64,000 nt of DNA from Gammaproteobacteria bacterium RIFCSPHIGHO2_12_FULL_36_30 (lineage in GTDB: Bacteria; Pseudomonadota; Gammaproteobacteria; Coxiellales; Coxiellaceae). Shown here in pieces: positions 1 to 8,646 of this stretch. The stretch spans positions 1 through 64,000 of the forward strand of contig MGXU01000007.1 of assembly GCA_001801815.1 (NCBI GenBank). Reading direction: 5' to 3'. The notes under the pieces were generated by a model. The model was given only the letters and a program-made list of their open reading frames with translations. It was not told the origin of the DNA and made no database searches. Within the stretch, counting starts at the first letter, position 1, and every line of letters starts with the position of its first letter. The position numbers and the translations under genes are program-made.

Positions 1-989
1 GTGACATTAAAACTTTCGGTTAATGATTCACCGACCGCCAATGCTTGCACAGCAGCTTTTGAATTATCAACTTGATATGAATAAACACCACTTGTGCTAT
101 TTAAACTAAAGACACCAAATGCTGCAACATCAGATGTTGCAAAGGTGTGTGTATCACTTGTATCAACATCAGCAACTCCTAATGTGCCACTTAAAATAGA
201 GCCTGCATCTTCTGCGGTAGATTCAAAAACAGCCGCCAATTCAGGCGCAGAATTCACGTGAACTGGTGGTGTCGCATTATCTGTCGTACTATCTGTAGGA
301 GTAGTAGAAGATGTGGACTGATTGCCGCCACTTTGCGCCTGCGGATTCGATGCATTACCATTTTGAATAAATACACCCGCAGCAGATGAGATTGCTGAAG
401 CTTGATCAGATGGCGCTACATTCTCATGCGCCGCTCTTTCAATTGCTCTTTCACCAAGAGATGCATCCGAAGCGCCAGAACGTGCTACTTGCTCTGCATT
501 TTCTGCGCCTGGTGATTTTGTATATATTTCTTGTTCACTGATAGGAATTGCTTGTTTAATAAAATCAACAGAAGCGACTGGTTTTTCCGCTGCATTTGCT
601 TCCGCTTCAATTGCACCAATCACGCCAGCATGCGCTTTGCCCGCAACAACCTGAGCATCATCCGCAACAATTGCTGCTTTTGAAATAATTTGTGGATTAT
701 TTTGCGCTACCACGTTTTCACTAGTAACACGCGAACCTTGATTTTCTTCAATGATTTTTGTTGTGTTAGCAAAATCTGATTTATCTTTTGCAGTGAGCCC
801 AGTGATTTCACCACCATGCTGACCTTGATTAATTTTATCATTACCTTGGCTGCTGATATTATCACCGCGAGCATCTTGCGGCAAAGTCGAAATGTGTTTT
901 ACGCTTTCATGTTTCAGAACGCGTTCATCACTTCCGTTATCTTCGTTAGACGGAACATTGGGGAAAATTGTTTTGTTGTCGTCAGCCAC
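1..989 (-). CDS. VCBS-repeat surface/adhesin protein, N-terminal part (cut by window edge)
   Basis: About 329 codons are open on the minus strand from a GTG at 989 to the window edge, so the C-terminus is missing. The start is fixed by an in-frame TAA only three codons upstream and by AAGGTG five bases before the GTG. There is no signal peptide. Residues 1-230 are low-complexity, polar and rich in Ala, Asn, Glu and Ser. From about residue 240 the chain reads like a VCBS repeat (TIGR01965 type), with an acidic LGVADVDTSDTHTF stretch. Proteins built this way are usually very long type I-secreted adhesins or RTX-like proteins. The adhesin role is inferred from that family; no secretion genes are visible here. 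Confidence 0.75.
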   Translation of the reverse strand, partial: MADDNKTIFPNVPSNEDNGSDERVLKHESVKHISTLPQDARGDNISSQGNDKINQGQHGGEITGLTAKDKSDFANTTKIIEENQGSRVTSENVVAQNNPQIISKAAIVADDAQVVAGKAHAGVIGAIEAEANAAEKPVASVDFIKQAIPISEQEIYTKSPGAENAEQVARSGASDASLGERAIERAAHENVAPSDQASAISSAAGVFIQNGNASNPQAQSGGNQSTSSTTPTDSTTDNATPPVHVNSAPELAAVFESTAEDAGSILSGTLGVADVDTSDTHTFATSDVAAFGVFSLNSTSGVYSYQVDNSKAAVQALAVGESLTESFNV

Positions 990-1122
990 AATATCACCTT
1001 ATCATGTCGCTCATTCACACACTATGCATGAATAGACCACTCCTACGTAGTTAATTATAGTTGGTATATATGGAATTGCTGAGAAATGGTGAAAATAATT
1101 AAAAAAATGATGAAAAACAATG

Positions 1123-1131
1123 TGTTATAAT
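1123..1131 (+). promoter_or_regulatory. Extended -10 promoter element upstream of pgeF
   Basis: The sequence TGTTATAAT is a perfect TGnTATAAT extended -10 element, 58 bases before the pgeF ATG. No good -35 hexamer lies at the usual distance, which is normal for extended -10 promoters. It is the only convincing promoter in the 200-base gap between the divergent adhesin and pgeF genes. Confidence 0.5.
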
Positions 1132-1189
1132 ATATTTTCCTGCTAGAATAACTATTTAAATCGCACCTAAAAAACAATGAGTTACAATT

Positions 1190-1900
1190 ATGAATCCCAC
1201 TTCTAATTATAGCATTTTTAGCTATTTTGGTAATGCCAATGACAACGTAAAAGTGCAAGGCGATTATGATGAAAAAAGTTTTTTATCACTTCAACAAAAA
1301 ATTTCAAGAAATTTATCTGTCCCGCTTTTTTTCTTAAAACAAACACACAGCAATGATGTTTATATTTTAAAAAATACAATCAAAAAACCACTCGATTTAT
1401 TTCGCTACGAAGGTGATGCAATTATTACGCAAGAAAAAAATATTGGAATTGGCGTTGTGACTGCAGATTGTTTACCTATTATTTTACATGATAAAAAAAA
1501 CAATGTGATTGCTGTTATTCATGCAGGATGGCGTGGACTCGTCAAAAAAATTATTACAGCAACTATCACAAAAATGTGTAACAATTTTAAAACGGATGCG
1601 AATGATCTCACTGTTTTTTTAGGACCATCTGCCGGTGTGTGTTGTTATGAAGTGCAAAATGATTTTTTACAATATTTTCCGAAAAATATTTTAGAAAAAA
1701 AAATAATAGAGCAGCGCGCAGAAAAACTTTTTTTTAATCAGCAAAGCGCTACAATAGCAGAATTATTAGAAAATAAAATAACACTTAAAAAAATAGATAT
1801 AAAAAATAATGTTTGTACAATATGCACAAGAGGATTTTGTTCTGCACGAAATGAAAAAGAAAATGCAGGACGGCAACCCACAGTTGCTTTTTTATTTTAA
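1190..1900 (+). CDS. pgeF: PgeF/YfiH family purine nucleoside phosphorylase (laccase-domain protein)
   Basis: A 236-residue cytosolic protein of normal length for the Cu-oxidase_4/YfiH family. The family is described as having purine nucleoside phosphorylase/adenosine deaminase activity, and E. coli YfiH (PgeF) also as editing wrong amino acids in peptidoglycan precursors. The metal and active-site signatures are present: TADCLP near residue 90, HAGWRG near residue 110 and the C-terminal CSAR...NAGRQ block. The ATG has no strong ribosome site, but an earlier ATG at 1178 lies in another frame and stops quickly. The MFS gene follows after 18 bases, so the two may be cotranscribed. Confidence 0.88.
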   Translation: MNPTSNYSIFSYFGNANDNVKVQGDYDEKSFLSLQQKISRNLSVPLFFLKQTHSNDVYILKNTIKKPLDLFRYEGDAIITQEKNIGIGVVTADCLPIILHDKKNNVIAVIHAGWRGLVKKIITATITKMCNNFKTDANDLTVFLGPSAGVCCYEVQNDFLQYFPKNILEKKIIEQRAEKLFFNQQSATIAELLENKITLKKIDIKNNVCTICTRGFCSARNEKENAGRQPTVAFLF

Positions 1901-1918
1901 AATGGATTGCATATAAAA

Positions 1919-3118
1919 ATGACAACACAAGTAAAAACACTTTACCGGCTCGCAGAAAAAGAACCGAAACTTATTTCACTCATGTTATTAAGTGCTTTTG
2001 CAGTGATGGGTGCAATTATCATGACGCCTGCACTGCCAAAAATCGCAGATCATTTTTCAAAAAGTGTAGGCGTTACACAATTAGCTGTGACAAGTTTTTT
2101 ATTAGGATATGCAATCGGTCAATTAATTTACGGACCGCTTGCTAATCGTTTTGGCAGAAAACCAGCACTATATGTTGGTATTGTAATTGCAAGTTTAGGC
2201 TCTATTTTTAGTATTTTATCATCACCAACTAATTCATTTTCACTTTTAATTTTAGGACGATTTTTAGAAGCGATTGGATCAAGCGCGGGATTAGCAGTGA
2301 GCTTTACCATTATCAATGATTTTTATTTTGAAAAAGATGCGCGAAAAATTACCGCGGCATTAATGTTAGCATTTGCGATTGTTCCTGGTGTTGCAATTGC
2401 GGCAGGTGGTTTGCTCGTACAGTTTTTAAATTGGCGTGCGTGTTTTTATTTTTTATTATTATATGGTTTTTTCTTACTTTATTATGTATCCACATTGCCA
2501 GAAACATTACAAAAAAAAGATATGAGCGCAACACAAAGTCGCGCAATTCTTCACAACTATAAAGAAAAATTTTGCAATAAAAAATTAATTGGTTTTGCAA
2601 TGCTTTCTGGATTTTCCAGTGCGTGCGTTTATGTGTTTGGTGCAGAAGGCCCATTTATTGGTATTCATATTTTACATGTTTTGCCGGCAATTTATGGATT
2701 ATTAGGACTAACTCCGTATATCGGTACATTGCTTGGCAGTATTATTGCGATGCGCATTGCAGAGTTAAATCCAATCACTATTCTCAAAAGTGCTTTTTTT
2801 ATAGAGTTATTTGCATCTCTTATCATGTTAATTCTTTTTTTGGGTCACCATGTTTCCTTGTGGACATTATTAATTCCGATGGGAATATTTTGTATTGGGC
2901 ATCCTATTATGTCATCAACAGGAATTTCATTATCTATGCAACAAAATCCTGATAAAGCTAATACATCTGCAGTAATGAATTTTGCGGCGATGAGCATGCC
3001 AGTTGTGATGACATTATTGTTAAGTGAAATGCATATCGGTGCGCCATGGATTTTACCGGTAGTGATGTTGATTGCGCTGATGTTGATGTGTGCGACTTAT
3101 CAGCTAATTCGAGAATAA
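1919..3118 (+). CDS. Bcr/CflA-type MFS multidrug exporter
   Basis: A roughly 400-residue inner-membrane protein with about 12 hydrophobic segments. It carries the MFS loop 2-3 signature (YGPLANRFGRKPAL) and the early TPALPKIADHF motif typical of DHA1 proton-driven Bcr/CflA efflux proteins. I chose the ATG at 1919; an in-frame TTG at 1907 would add four residues. Substrate cannot be told from sequence; drugs or small metabolites are usual for the family. It sits between pgeF and the mmsA-mmsB pair, all on the plus strand, with 26 bases to mmsA. Confidence 0.85.
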   Translation: MTTQVKTLYRLAEKEPKLISLMLLSAFAVMGAIIMTPALPKIADHFSKSVGVTQLAVTSFLLGYAIGQLIYGPLANRFGRKPALYVGIVIASLGSIFSILSSPTNSFSLLILGRFLEAIGSSAGLAVSFTIINDFYFEKDARKITAALMLAFAIVPGVAIAAGGLLVQFLNWRACFYFLLLYGFFLLYYVSTLPETLQKKDMSATQSRAILHNYKEKFCNKKLIGFAMLSGFSSACVYVFGAEGPFIGIHILHVLPAIYGLLGLTPYIGTLLGSIIAMRIAELNPITILKSAFFIELFASLIMLILFLGHHVSLWTLLIPMGIFCIGHPIMSSTGISLSMQQNPDKANTSAVMNFAAMSMPVVMTLLLSEMHIGAPWILPVVMLIALMLMCATYQLIRE

Positions 3119-3144
3119 ATTTTTTGTACTTATGGAGCCATTTC

Positions 3145-4635
3145 ATGATTCATCTTACCCCGCATTATATTAATGGTAAATTAATTGCTGGTGACGGCGA
3201 CAAAAAATTTCCTATTTATAATCCCGCAATCGGTGAAATGACAGCGCAAGTGCCGCGTGCGACTAAAAAAGAAATTGAAGATGCAGTAAACGCTGCAAAA
3301 CAAGCATTTTTATTATGGTCGTGCGTCACACCATTAAAAAGAGCGCGTGTATTATTTAATTTTAAATATTTACTTGAAAAAAATATTGAAAAAATCGCAA
3401 CATTATTAACTGCAGAACATGGTAAAACATTAGATGATGCAAAAGGTGAAGTAGGGCGTGCAATTGAATTAGTTGAATTTTCTTGCGGCACGCCGCATTT
3501 ATTACAGGGAAATTATTCCGAAAATGTTGGGCCTGATATTGATACTTACACAATGAAACAAGCACTCGGTGTTTGTGTTGGCATTTCGCCATTTAATTTT
3601 CCTGTGATGATTTCAACATGGATGTTTGTGCCGGCAATTGCTTGTGGCAATACTTTTATTTTAAAACCATCTGAAAAAGATCCATCTACAACTTTGTTAT
3701 TAGCAGAATTAATGAGCGAAGCAGGATTGCCAGATGGCGTTTTAAATATTATTCACGGCGATAAAGAAACGGTAGATGCTTTAATTACACATGATGATAT
3801 TGCTGCCGTCAGCGCAGTTGGTTCAACGCCCGTTGCAAAATCAATTTATGAAAAAGCAATTGCACATGGCAAACGTGCTCACACATTTGGTGGCGCAAAA
3901 AATCATGCTGTTGTCATGCCCGATGCAGATATAAATGAAACAGTAGATGCAATTTTAGGTGCAGCATTTGGTGCAGCGGGTGAGCGGTGTATGGCATTAT
4001 CAGTTGCAGTTGCAGTAACTGATATTGTTGCAGATGCCTTAATTTCAAGATTAAAATTAAAAATTCCGCAATTAAAAATTGCGTCAGGCATGGAAAATAA
4101 TGTTGACATGGGCCCATTAATTACAAAAGAACATTTAGCGAATGTAAAAAATTATATTGATATTGGCATAAAAGAAAATGCCACATTAGTCGTTGACGGT
4201 AGAAAAATTCTCGATGATGAAAAAGGTTTTTTTATGGGTGGTTGTTTGTTTGATCATGTCAAAAAAAATATGCGCATTTACCAAGAAGAAATTTTTGGAC
4301 CAGTATTATGTGTGATGCGCGTTAATAATCTTGACGAAGCGATTCAATTAATTAATGAAAATAATTATGGAAATGGTGTTGCCATATTTACAAATGATGG
4401 CGGCGTAGCAAAAACATTTTCATCAAAAGTTACTGTTGGCATGATCGGAATTAATGTTCCCATTCCAGTTCCTGTTGCTTATCATACTTTTGGCGGTTGG
4501 AAAAAATCTATTTTTGGCGATATCACAATGCACGGCGCTGAAAATGTGCATTTTTATACGCGATCAAAAACAGTTACTGTGCGTTGGCCAAAAAATAAAA
4601 AAATAAAAAATACTTATCATATGGTGAGTCATTAA
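3145..4635 (+). CDS. mmsA: CoA-acylating methylmalonate-semialdehyde dehydrogenase
   Basis: A 496-residue aldehyde dehydrogenase. The family converts methylmalonate semialdehyde, NAD and CoA to propionyl-CoA in valine and thymine breakdown. The N-terminal HYINGK...NPAIGE segment, the SPFNFP cofactor-side motif and the catalytic Cys282 in GERCMAL match MmsA. The general-base Glu of ordinary aldehyde dehydrogenases is replaced in the FGGAKNH block, as usual for CoA-dependent members. The start at 3145 is chosen because TGGAG lies just upstream and it gives the family N-terminus; the longer frame into the preceding gene is unlikely. mmsB follows one base after the stop, which supports the assignment. 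Confidence 0.9.
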   Translation: MIHLTPHYINGKLIAGDGDKKFPIYNPAIGEMTAQVPRATKKEIEDAVNAAKQAFLLWSCVTPLKRARVLFNFKYLLEKNIEKIATLLTAEHGKTLDDAKGEVGRAIELVEFSCGTPHLLQGNYSENVGPDIDTYTMKQALGVCVGISPFNFPVMISTWMFVPAIACGNTFILKPSEKDPSTTLLLAELMSEAGLPDGVLNIIHGDKETVDALITHDDIAAVSAVGSTPVAKSIYEKAIAHGKRAHTFGGAKNHAVVMPDADINETVDAILGAAFGAAGERCMALSVAVAVTDIVADALISRLKLKIPQLKIASGMENNVDMGPLITKEHLANVKNYIDIGIKENATLVVDGRKILDDEKGFFMGGCLFDHVKKNMRIYQEEIFGPVLCVMRVNNLDEAIQLINENNYGNGVAIFTNDGGVAKTFSSKVTVGMIGINVPIPVPVAYHTFGGWKKSIFGDITMHGAENVHFYTRSKTVTVRWPKNKKIKNTYHMVSH

Positions 4636-4636
4636 T

Positions 4637-5530
4637 ATGAAAAAAATTGGATTTATCGGTTTAGGCCACATGGGCAATCCCATGGTACAAAATTTATTAA
4701 AAAATAATTTTGAAGTATTTGTATTTGATGTTGTTGATACAGCAATAAAACCATTAACTGCACTTGGCGCGAAACAAGCAAAAAACCCTGCAGAAATAGC
4801 ACAAAATGCAGATGCAATAATTACAATGTTGCAAACAGGCGATCAAGTTAAAGAGTGTTGTTTAGGTGAGCAGGGGATTTTTTCACATTTAAAATCAAAT
4901 GCATTATTTATTGATTGCTCATCGATTGATGTGCAAACATCACGTGAATTACATGTAATTGCAAAGGCAAAAAATATTTTAATGTGTGATGCGCCAGTTT
5001 CAGGTGGAGTTCTTGCAGCAGAAAATGCGACGCTCACTTTTATGGTGGGAGGAGATGAAAAAAATTTTCAATTAATAAAAAATATTTTAAATGTGATGGG
5101 AAAAAAAATAATTTATGCAGGATTAGCAGGCAGTGGCGTTGCAGCAAAAATTTGTAATAATATGTTACTTGCAATTTCTATGATTGGAGTTTGTGAAGCA
5201 TTTACCCTTGCAGAAAAATTAGGATTAGAAGCGCAAAAATTATTTGAAATTAGTTCTAACGCATCAGGACAGTGTTGGTCGTTAAATCAATATTGCCCAT
5301 CACCGAATATTTTACCAAATGTTCCATCAAGTCATAATTACAAACCTGGATTTACAGCAAAAATGATGTTAAAAGATTTACGATTAAGTCAAGACGCTGC
5401 AGAAAAGACACATGCCGTAACGCCACTCGGAAAACACGCGATGGAATTGTATGAACAATTTGTAAAATTAAATAAAAATGAAATTGATTTTTCAGGTATT
5501 ATTCAAATGTTAAAAAAAACGTCGAAGTGA
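4637..5530 (+). CDS. mmsB: 3-hydroxyisobutyrate dehydrogenase
   Basis: A 297-residue beta-hydroxyacid dehydrogenase with an N-terminal Rossmann fold (GFIGLGHMGNPM), the substrate-binding DAPVSGG motif near residue 117 and the GSG...K...NN catalytic-lysine block near residue 170. It oxidises 3-hydroxyisobutyrate to methylmalonate semialdehyde, the substrate of the upstream MmsA, so the pair covers two consecutive valine-catabolism steps. GGTGAG precedes the ATG and only one base separates the genes, indicating an operon. The other valine-pathway enzymes are not in this window. The 3' codons form one arm of a hairpin that probably terminates the opposing lysR transcript. Confidence 0.92.
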   Translation: MKKIGFIGLGHMGNPMVQNLLKNNFEVFVFDVVDTAIKPLTALGAKQAKNPAEIAQNADAIITMLQTGDQVKECCLGEQGIFSHLKSNALFIDCSSIDVQTSRELHVIAKAKNILMCDAPVSGGVLAAENATLTFMVGGDEKNFQLIKNILNVMGKKIIYAGLAGSGVAAKICNNMLLAISMIGVCEAFTLAEKLGLEAQKLFEISSNASGQCWSLNQYCPSPNILPNVPSSHNYKPGFTAKMMLKDLRLSQDAAEKTHAVTPLGKHAMELYEQFVKLNKNEIDFSGIIQMLKKTSK

Positions 5531-5547
5531 AATGATCGCCCGACGTT
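5510..5547 (-). terminator. Rho-independent terminator for the lysR gene
   Basis: Read on the minus strand, AACGTCG, a 16-base loop and CGACGTT form a perfect 7-bp stem that is followed by a run of eight T. This is a classical intrinsic terminator 27 bases past the lysR stop. It overlaps the last codons of mmsB. In the plus direction the stem is followed by only a weak TTATTT tail, so plus-strand termination would be poorer. Confidence 0.65.
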
Positions 5548-5573
5548 ATTTACCAATCACCGCTTGAAATTAA

Positions 5574-6494
5574 TTATTCAACAATCGTCTTTGCAATCTC
5601 GATAATTTGATTTCGCAACCACCGATGTCCTGCATCGTTATCAAAACGCTTATGCCAATACAGAAAAAATTCAACTTCAGGAATTTTAAAAGGCAATTCT
5701 TTTATAATATATTGATGATTATCTTCGTAAAGTATCGTCACACTTTTTAACATCGTTGCAATTATTTCATTTGATTTTTCAACTAATTTAAAAGTCGGTA
5801 TTACAAATGGTGAACTAATTTGAAAATCACGTTGCACACCTAATTTTTCAAGTACACCTTCGATAATTGGAGTAAAACTCGGAATGCTTGGACAAACGAC
5901 AATATGCTTATATGCAAGATAATCATCTAAAGTTATTTTTTTCTTTTTTGCGAGAGGGTGATGACGATTCATTATACAGGTTATTTTATCCTTAAAAATA
6001 AGTTGTTTTCGAATCGCAGGTGGCAAACTGGCTGATTTCCCAAGCGCTAATGCATATTCTTCTTTTTCAAATGGTTCGACATTAGCGAATTTAGGATCTG
6101 AAACGACAATCACTTTTATGTTAGGTGCTTTCTGTGTTAACACACAAATTAATTTTGGTATGATCAGTGCAGACAAATAATCTGACATCGCAATTTTAAA
6201 AATCCGTTTTGAAGTTTCAGGATTAAATTGCTGCCCGCAAGTAATAAGATTACCTAAATCTTCTAATACACGATGTAATTTTGGCTGCAATTCCTTTGCA
6301 AAGCCCGTCAAAATCATATGATTTTTTTCGCGCAATAATAATTCGTCTTTAAATATTTCGCGCAGTTGCTGCAAATTATTACTCATCGCTGCCTGCGTGA
6401 TAAATATTTTTCGTGCAGCATTCGTAACGCTTTGTTCCGCCAGTAACATTTCTAGCGCTATTAATAAATTTAAATTAACTCGATATAAATCCAT
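5574..6494 (-). CDS. LysR-family transcriptional regulator
   Basis: A 306-residue LysR-type regulator of normal length. The first 65 residues form the winged helix-turn-helix (LLAEQSVTNAARKIFITQAAMS), and the rest is a periplasmic-binding-like effector domain. The opening MDLYRVNLNLL resembles the NodD/LeuO/SyrM-like branch. It is divergent from the MFS exporter at 6629, and the 134-base gap holds a long inverted repeat of LysR-operator form, so regulation of that exporter and of itself is the likeliest job. It converges on mmsA-mmsB, so a role there cannot be excluded. The effector is unknown. Confidence 0.9.
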   Translation of the reverse strand: MDLYRVNLNLLIALEMLLAEQSVTNAARKIFITQAAMSNNLQQLREIFKDELLLREKNHMILTGFAKELQPKLHRVLEDLGNLITCGQQFNPETSKRIFKIAMSDYLSALIIPKLICVLTQKAPNIKVIVVSDPKFANVEPFEKEEYALALGKSASLPPAIRKQLIFKDKITCIMNRHHPLAKKKKITLDDYLAYKHIVVCPSIPSFTPIIEGVLEKLGVQRDFQISSPFVIPTFKLVEKSNEIIATMLKSVTILYEDNHQYIIKELPFKIPEVEFFLYWHKRFDNDAGHRWLRNQIIEIAKTIVE

Positions 6495-6523
6495 ACAATT
6501 AATCCACAGAATGAATAATGGTC

Positions 6524-6547
6524 ATTAGTATACATGATAATACTAAT
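6524..6547. promoter_or_regulatory. LysR-type operator (8-8-8 inverted repeat)
   Basis: ATTAGTAT, eight bases, then ATACTAAT form a perfect 8-bp inverted repeat containing the T-N11-A core typical of LysR-type binding sites. It is centred between the divergent lysR (start 6494) and exporter (start 6629) genes, where an autoregulatory and activating site would be expected. Confidence 0.65.
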
Positions 6548-6628
6548 AAGTAAAATAAATTTTACAAATATGCTATCGATCGCAATAATGACGCACCTGT
6601 CGATCAAAGTATTAAAGTGGAGTGTGTT

Positions 6629-7804
6629 ATGTTTATCGTGATTATATTATCTGGAATATTAGGTTTAATGTGTACAGATCTTTTTGTGCCTTCATTGCCG
6701 AGCATCGCGCATGCGTTCCACGAAACGCAAAATCATGTACAGCTCACTATTAGCTTATTTTTAGCGGGTTTTACATTATCGCAACTTTTTTACGGTCCTA
6801 TTTCAGATTATCTTGGTCGTAAATTACCATTGATGACCGGCGTGTTACTTTTTATTATTGGCTCTACCGTTTGTGTTTTTGCAGCTTCATTTGATCTGCT
6901 CTGCGTTGGTCGTATTATTCAAGGTATTGGTGTTGGTGCGGGATTATCTTTGGCGCGGGTTATTTTACGAGATGTATATCAAGGAACACAGCTCGCAATA
7001 AAAACAGCGAGGGTTGGTGTATTTATTTCACTTACACCAGCGATCGCACCATTTATTGGTGGAATATTACAGCAACGATTTGGATATCATTCGTGTTTTA
7101 CATTTATGTTGTGTTATGGTTTATTACTATTGTTTCTGATTTTATTTTACTTTCAAGAAACTATTCAAATTAAAAATAAAAGTTTCACTGTAAAACATAC
7201 AATTACTGAATACAGCAATTTATTAAAAAATTATTTTTTTATGCGTTATGTTTTTATTTCTGGTCTTGCTTTTGCCGCAATTATTTTATATGCCAATGTT
7301 ATGCCATTTATAATTCAAGATGAATTAAAATTGTCTGCTGTGAAAAATGGAATCATTATATTGCTCGCAGCTTTTGGAATTAGTTTTGGATCATTTATCA
7401 GTAGTCGCATTGTGAAAAAAATCAGCTCTGAACGCCTAATTTATTTTGGATTACAATTTTTTTTGGTGTGCGGGTTATTATTGTGTATTACAGATTACCT
7501 TTTTGGAACGACATTAGTTTGTTTAATTCCTTTAATTTTTTTCATTGCAATCGCCTGCGGATTTATTTTTCCAAATGCAGTTGCACTCTGCTTTTCAAGC
7601 ATTAAATGCAATATTGGTATTGCAGGTGCAATTTACGGATCATCACAAATTTTTGTTGCAATGCTCGCTAATTTTTTACTGAACGCAATTGCGCACCAAG
7701 ATCAAATGTTGCTTGGAGCATTATATTTTTCACTTGGGTTGTGTGGTTTGATTGCTTGTTATCAAAGACAGCCTTGCATGCAGGCTTATAAATTAAATAA
7801 TTAG
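6629..7804 (+). CDS. Bcr/CflA-type MFS exporter
   Basis: A 391-residue, about 12-segment inner-membrane protein with TDLFVPSLPSIA in helix 1 and the MFS signature YGPISDYLGRK. This is the DHA1 Bcr/CflA pattern, and it is a second copy of the type found at 1919. The ATG at 6629 is preferred over a GTG at 6617 because GTGGAG lies six bases before it. The gene is divergent from the LysR regulator and probably under its control through the inverted repeat at 6524-6547. A substrate related to the regulator's effector is the inference. Confidence 0.85.
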   Translation: MFIVIILSGILGLMCTDLFVPSLPSIAHAFHETQNHVQLTISLFLAGFTLSQLFYGPISDYLGRKLPLMTGVLLFIIGSTVCVFAASFDLLCVGRIIQGIGVGAGLSLARVILRDVYQGTQLAIKTARVGVFISLTPAIAPFIGGILQQRFGYHSCFTFMLCYGLLLLFLILFYFQETIQIKNKSFTVKHTITEYSNLLKNYFFMRYVFISGLAFAAIILYANVMPFIIQDELKLSAVKNGIIILLAAFGISFGSFISSRIVKKISSERLIYFGLQFFLVCGLLLCITDYLFGTTLVCLIPLIFFIAIACGFIFPNAVALCFSSIKCNIGIAGAIYGSSQIFVAMLANFLLNAIAHQDQMLLGALYFSLGLCGLIACYQRQPCMQAYKLNN

Positions 7805-7884
7805 ATTGGGAGTAAAGAAATGATATTATATGTTAATGATAGAGTCTGTAATATTTTCACTTAAAATAAAATTGGAAACGGAGC

Positions 7885-8643
7885 ATGAAAAAACAACTTG
7901 ATTGGTTTGATGATAAACGATTATTGTCATTGGTTCGAAAAGGTGATTATGCACATGCAGGTGAAATTGAGGCGATCGATTATGTATTTTCATCCATTAG
8001 CAAAAATAAACACCGCCAGATTTTAGATGTGGGATGTGGATTAGGTGGTACAGCGGAATATATTCAACAGCATGATTTTGGATACGTCACTGGTTTTGAT
8101 ATAGATACTAATGCTATTATTTATGCGAAAGAAAAATATCCAGCAGTTGAATTTTATACTTGTGATGCTATTAATGCAGAAAAATTATTACCACACAAAA
8201 AATATGATTTAATTTATTCGTTTAATTCTTTTTTTGCATTTTCAGACAAATTACGTGTATTGCAAAATTTGGCTGTTTTAGCAAAACCAAGAGCACAATT
8301 AATTATTTTTGATTACATACATCGCGCGCAAGAAAATAAAAGTGCCGCGCTCAAAAATAATATTATGGAAATGTCATTTACCCCTGTTAACTTGGATCAT
8401 TTAGAGAAAATGATGTTGGAAACAAAATGGAAAATAAAAAAAATAGAAAATTTAGATCATGAATTTCAAAAATGGTATTGTGATTTTCTCAGTAAAATTA
8501 CTCAACATAAAGAAAACATTGTTTCAGAATTTAATGAAGAAGCTTATTTAAAACTATTGTCTACTTTCACCGGCATTTACAATGCGCTCAATGATAAAAT
8601 AATTGGTGGTGGTGTTATGTATGCTGAACTCAACATTACATGA
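7885..8643 (+). CDS. Class I SAM-dependent methyltransferase
   Basis: A 252-residue cytosolic protein with the Rossmann SAM-binding motif ILDVGCGLGG near residue 50, an acidic GFDID strand-2 end and the motif IV region YDLIYSFNSF. These are typical of Methyltransf_11/25 enzymes acting on small molecules or lipids. The substrate is not recognisable. A CGGAG ribosome site precedes the ATG, and three bases separate its stop from the YgjP-type gene, so the two are probably translated together. Confidence 0.8.
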   Translation: MKKQLDWFDDKRLLSLVRKGDYAHAGEIEAIDYVFSSISKNKHRQILDVGCGLGGTAEYIQQHDFGYVTGFDIDTNAIIYAKEKYPAVEFYTCDAINAEKLLPHKKYDLIYSFNSFFAFSDKLRVLQNLAVLAKPRAQLIIFDYIHRAQENKSAALKNNIMEMSFTPVNLDHLEKMMLETKWKIKKIENLDHEFQKWYCDFLSKITQHKENIVSEFNEEAYLKLLSTFTGIYNALNDKIIGGGVMYAELNIT

Positions 8644-8646
8644 CAT

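Noticed and set aside
816-1031. Plus-strand 71-codon frame
   Set aside because: It lies almost wholly inside the VCBS adhesin gene, on the opposite strand, and has no ribosome site.
1055-1258. Minus-strand 67-codon frame over the pgeF start
   Set aside because: Overlaps the pgeF promoter and first codons; no motif or ribosome site. Read as a shadow.
3046-3144. Longer mmsA start inside the MFS gene
   Set aside because: Would overlap the upstream gene by 73 bases and add residues absent from the family; the ATG at 3145 has its own GGAG site.
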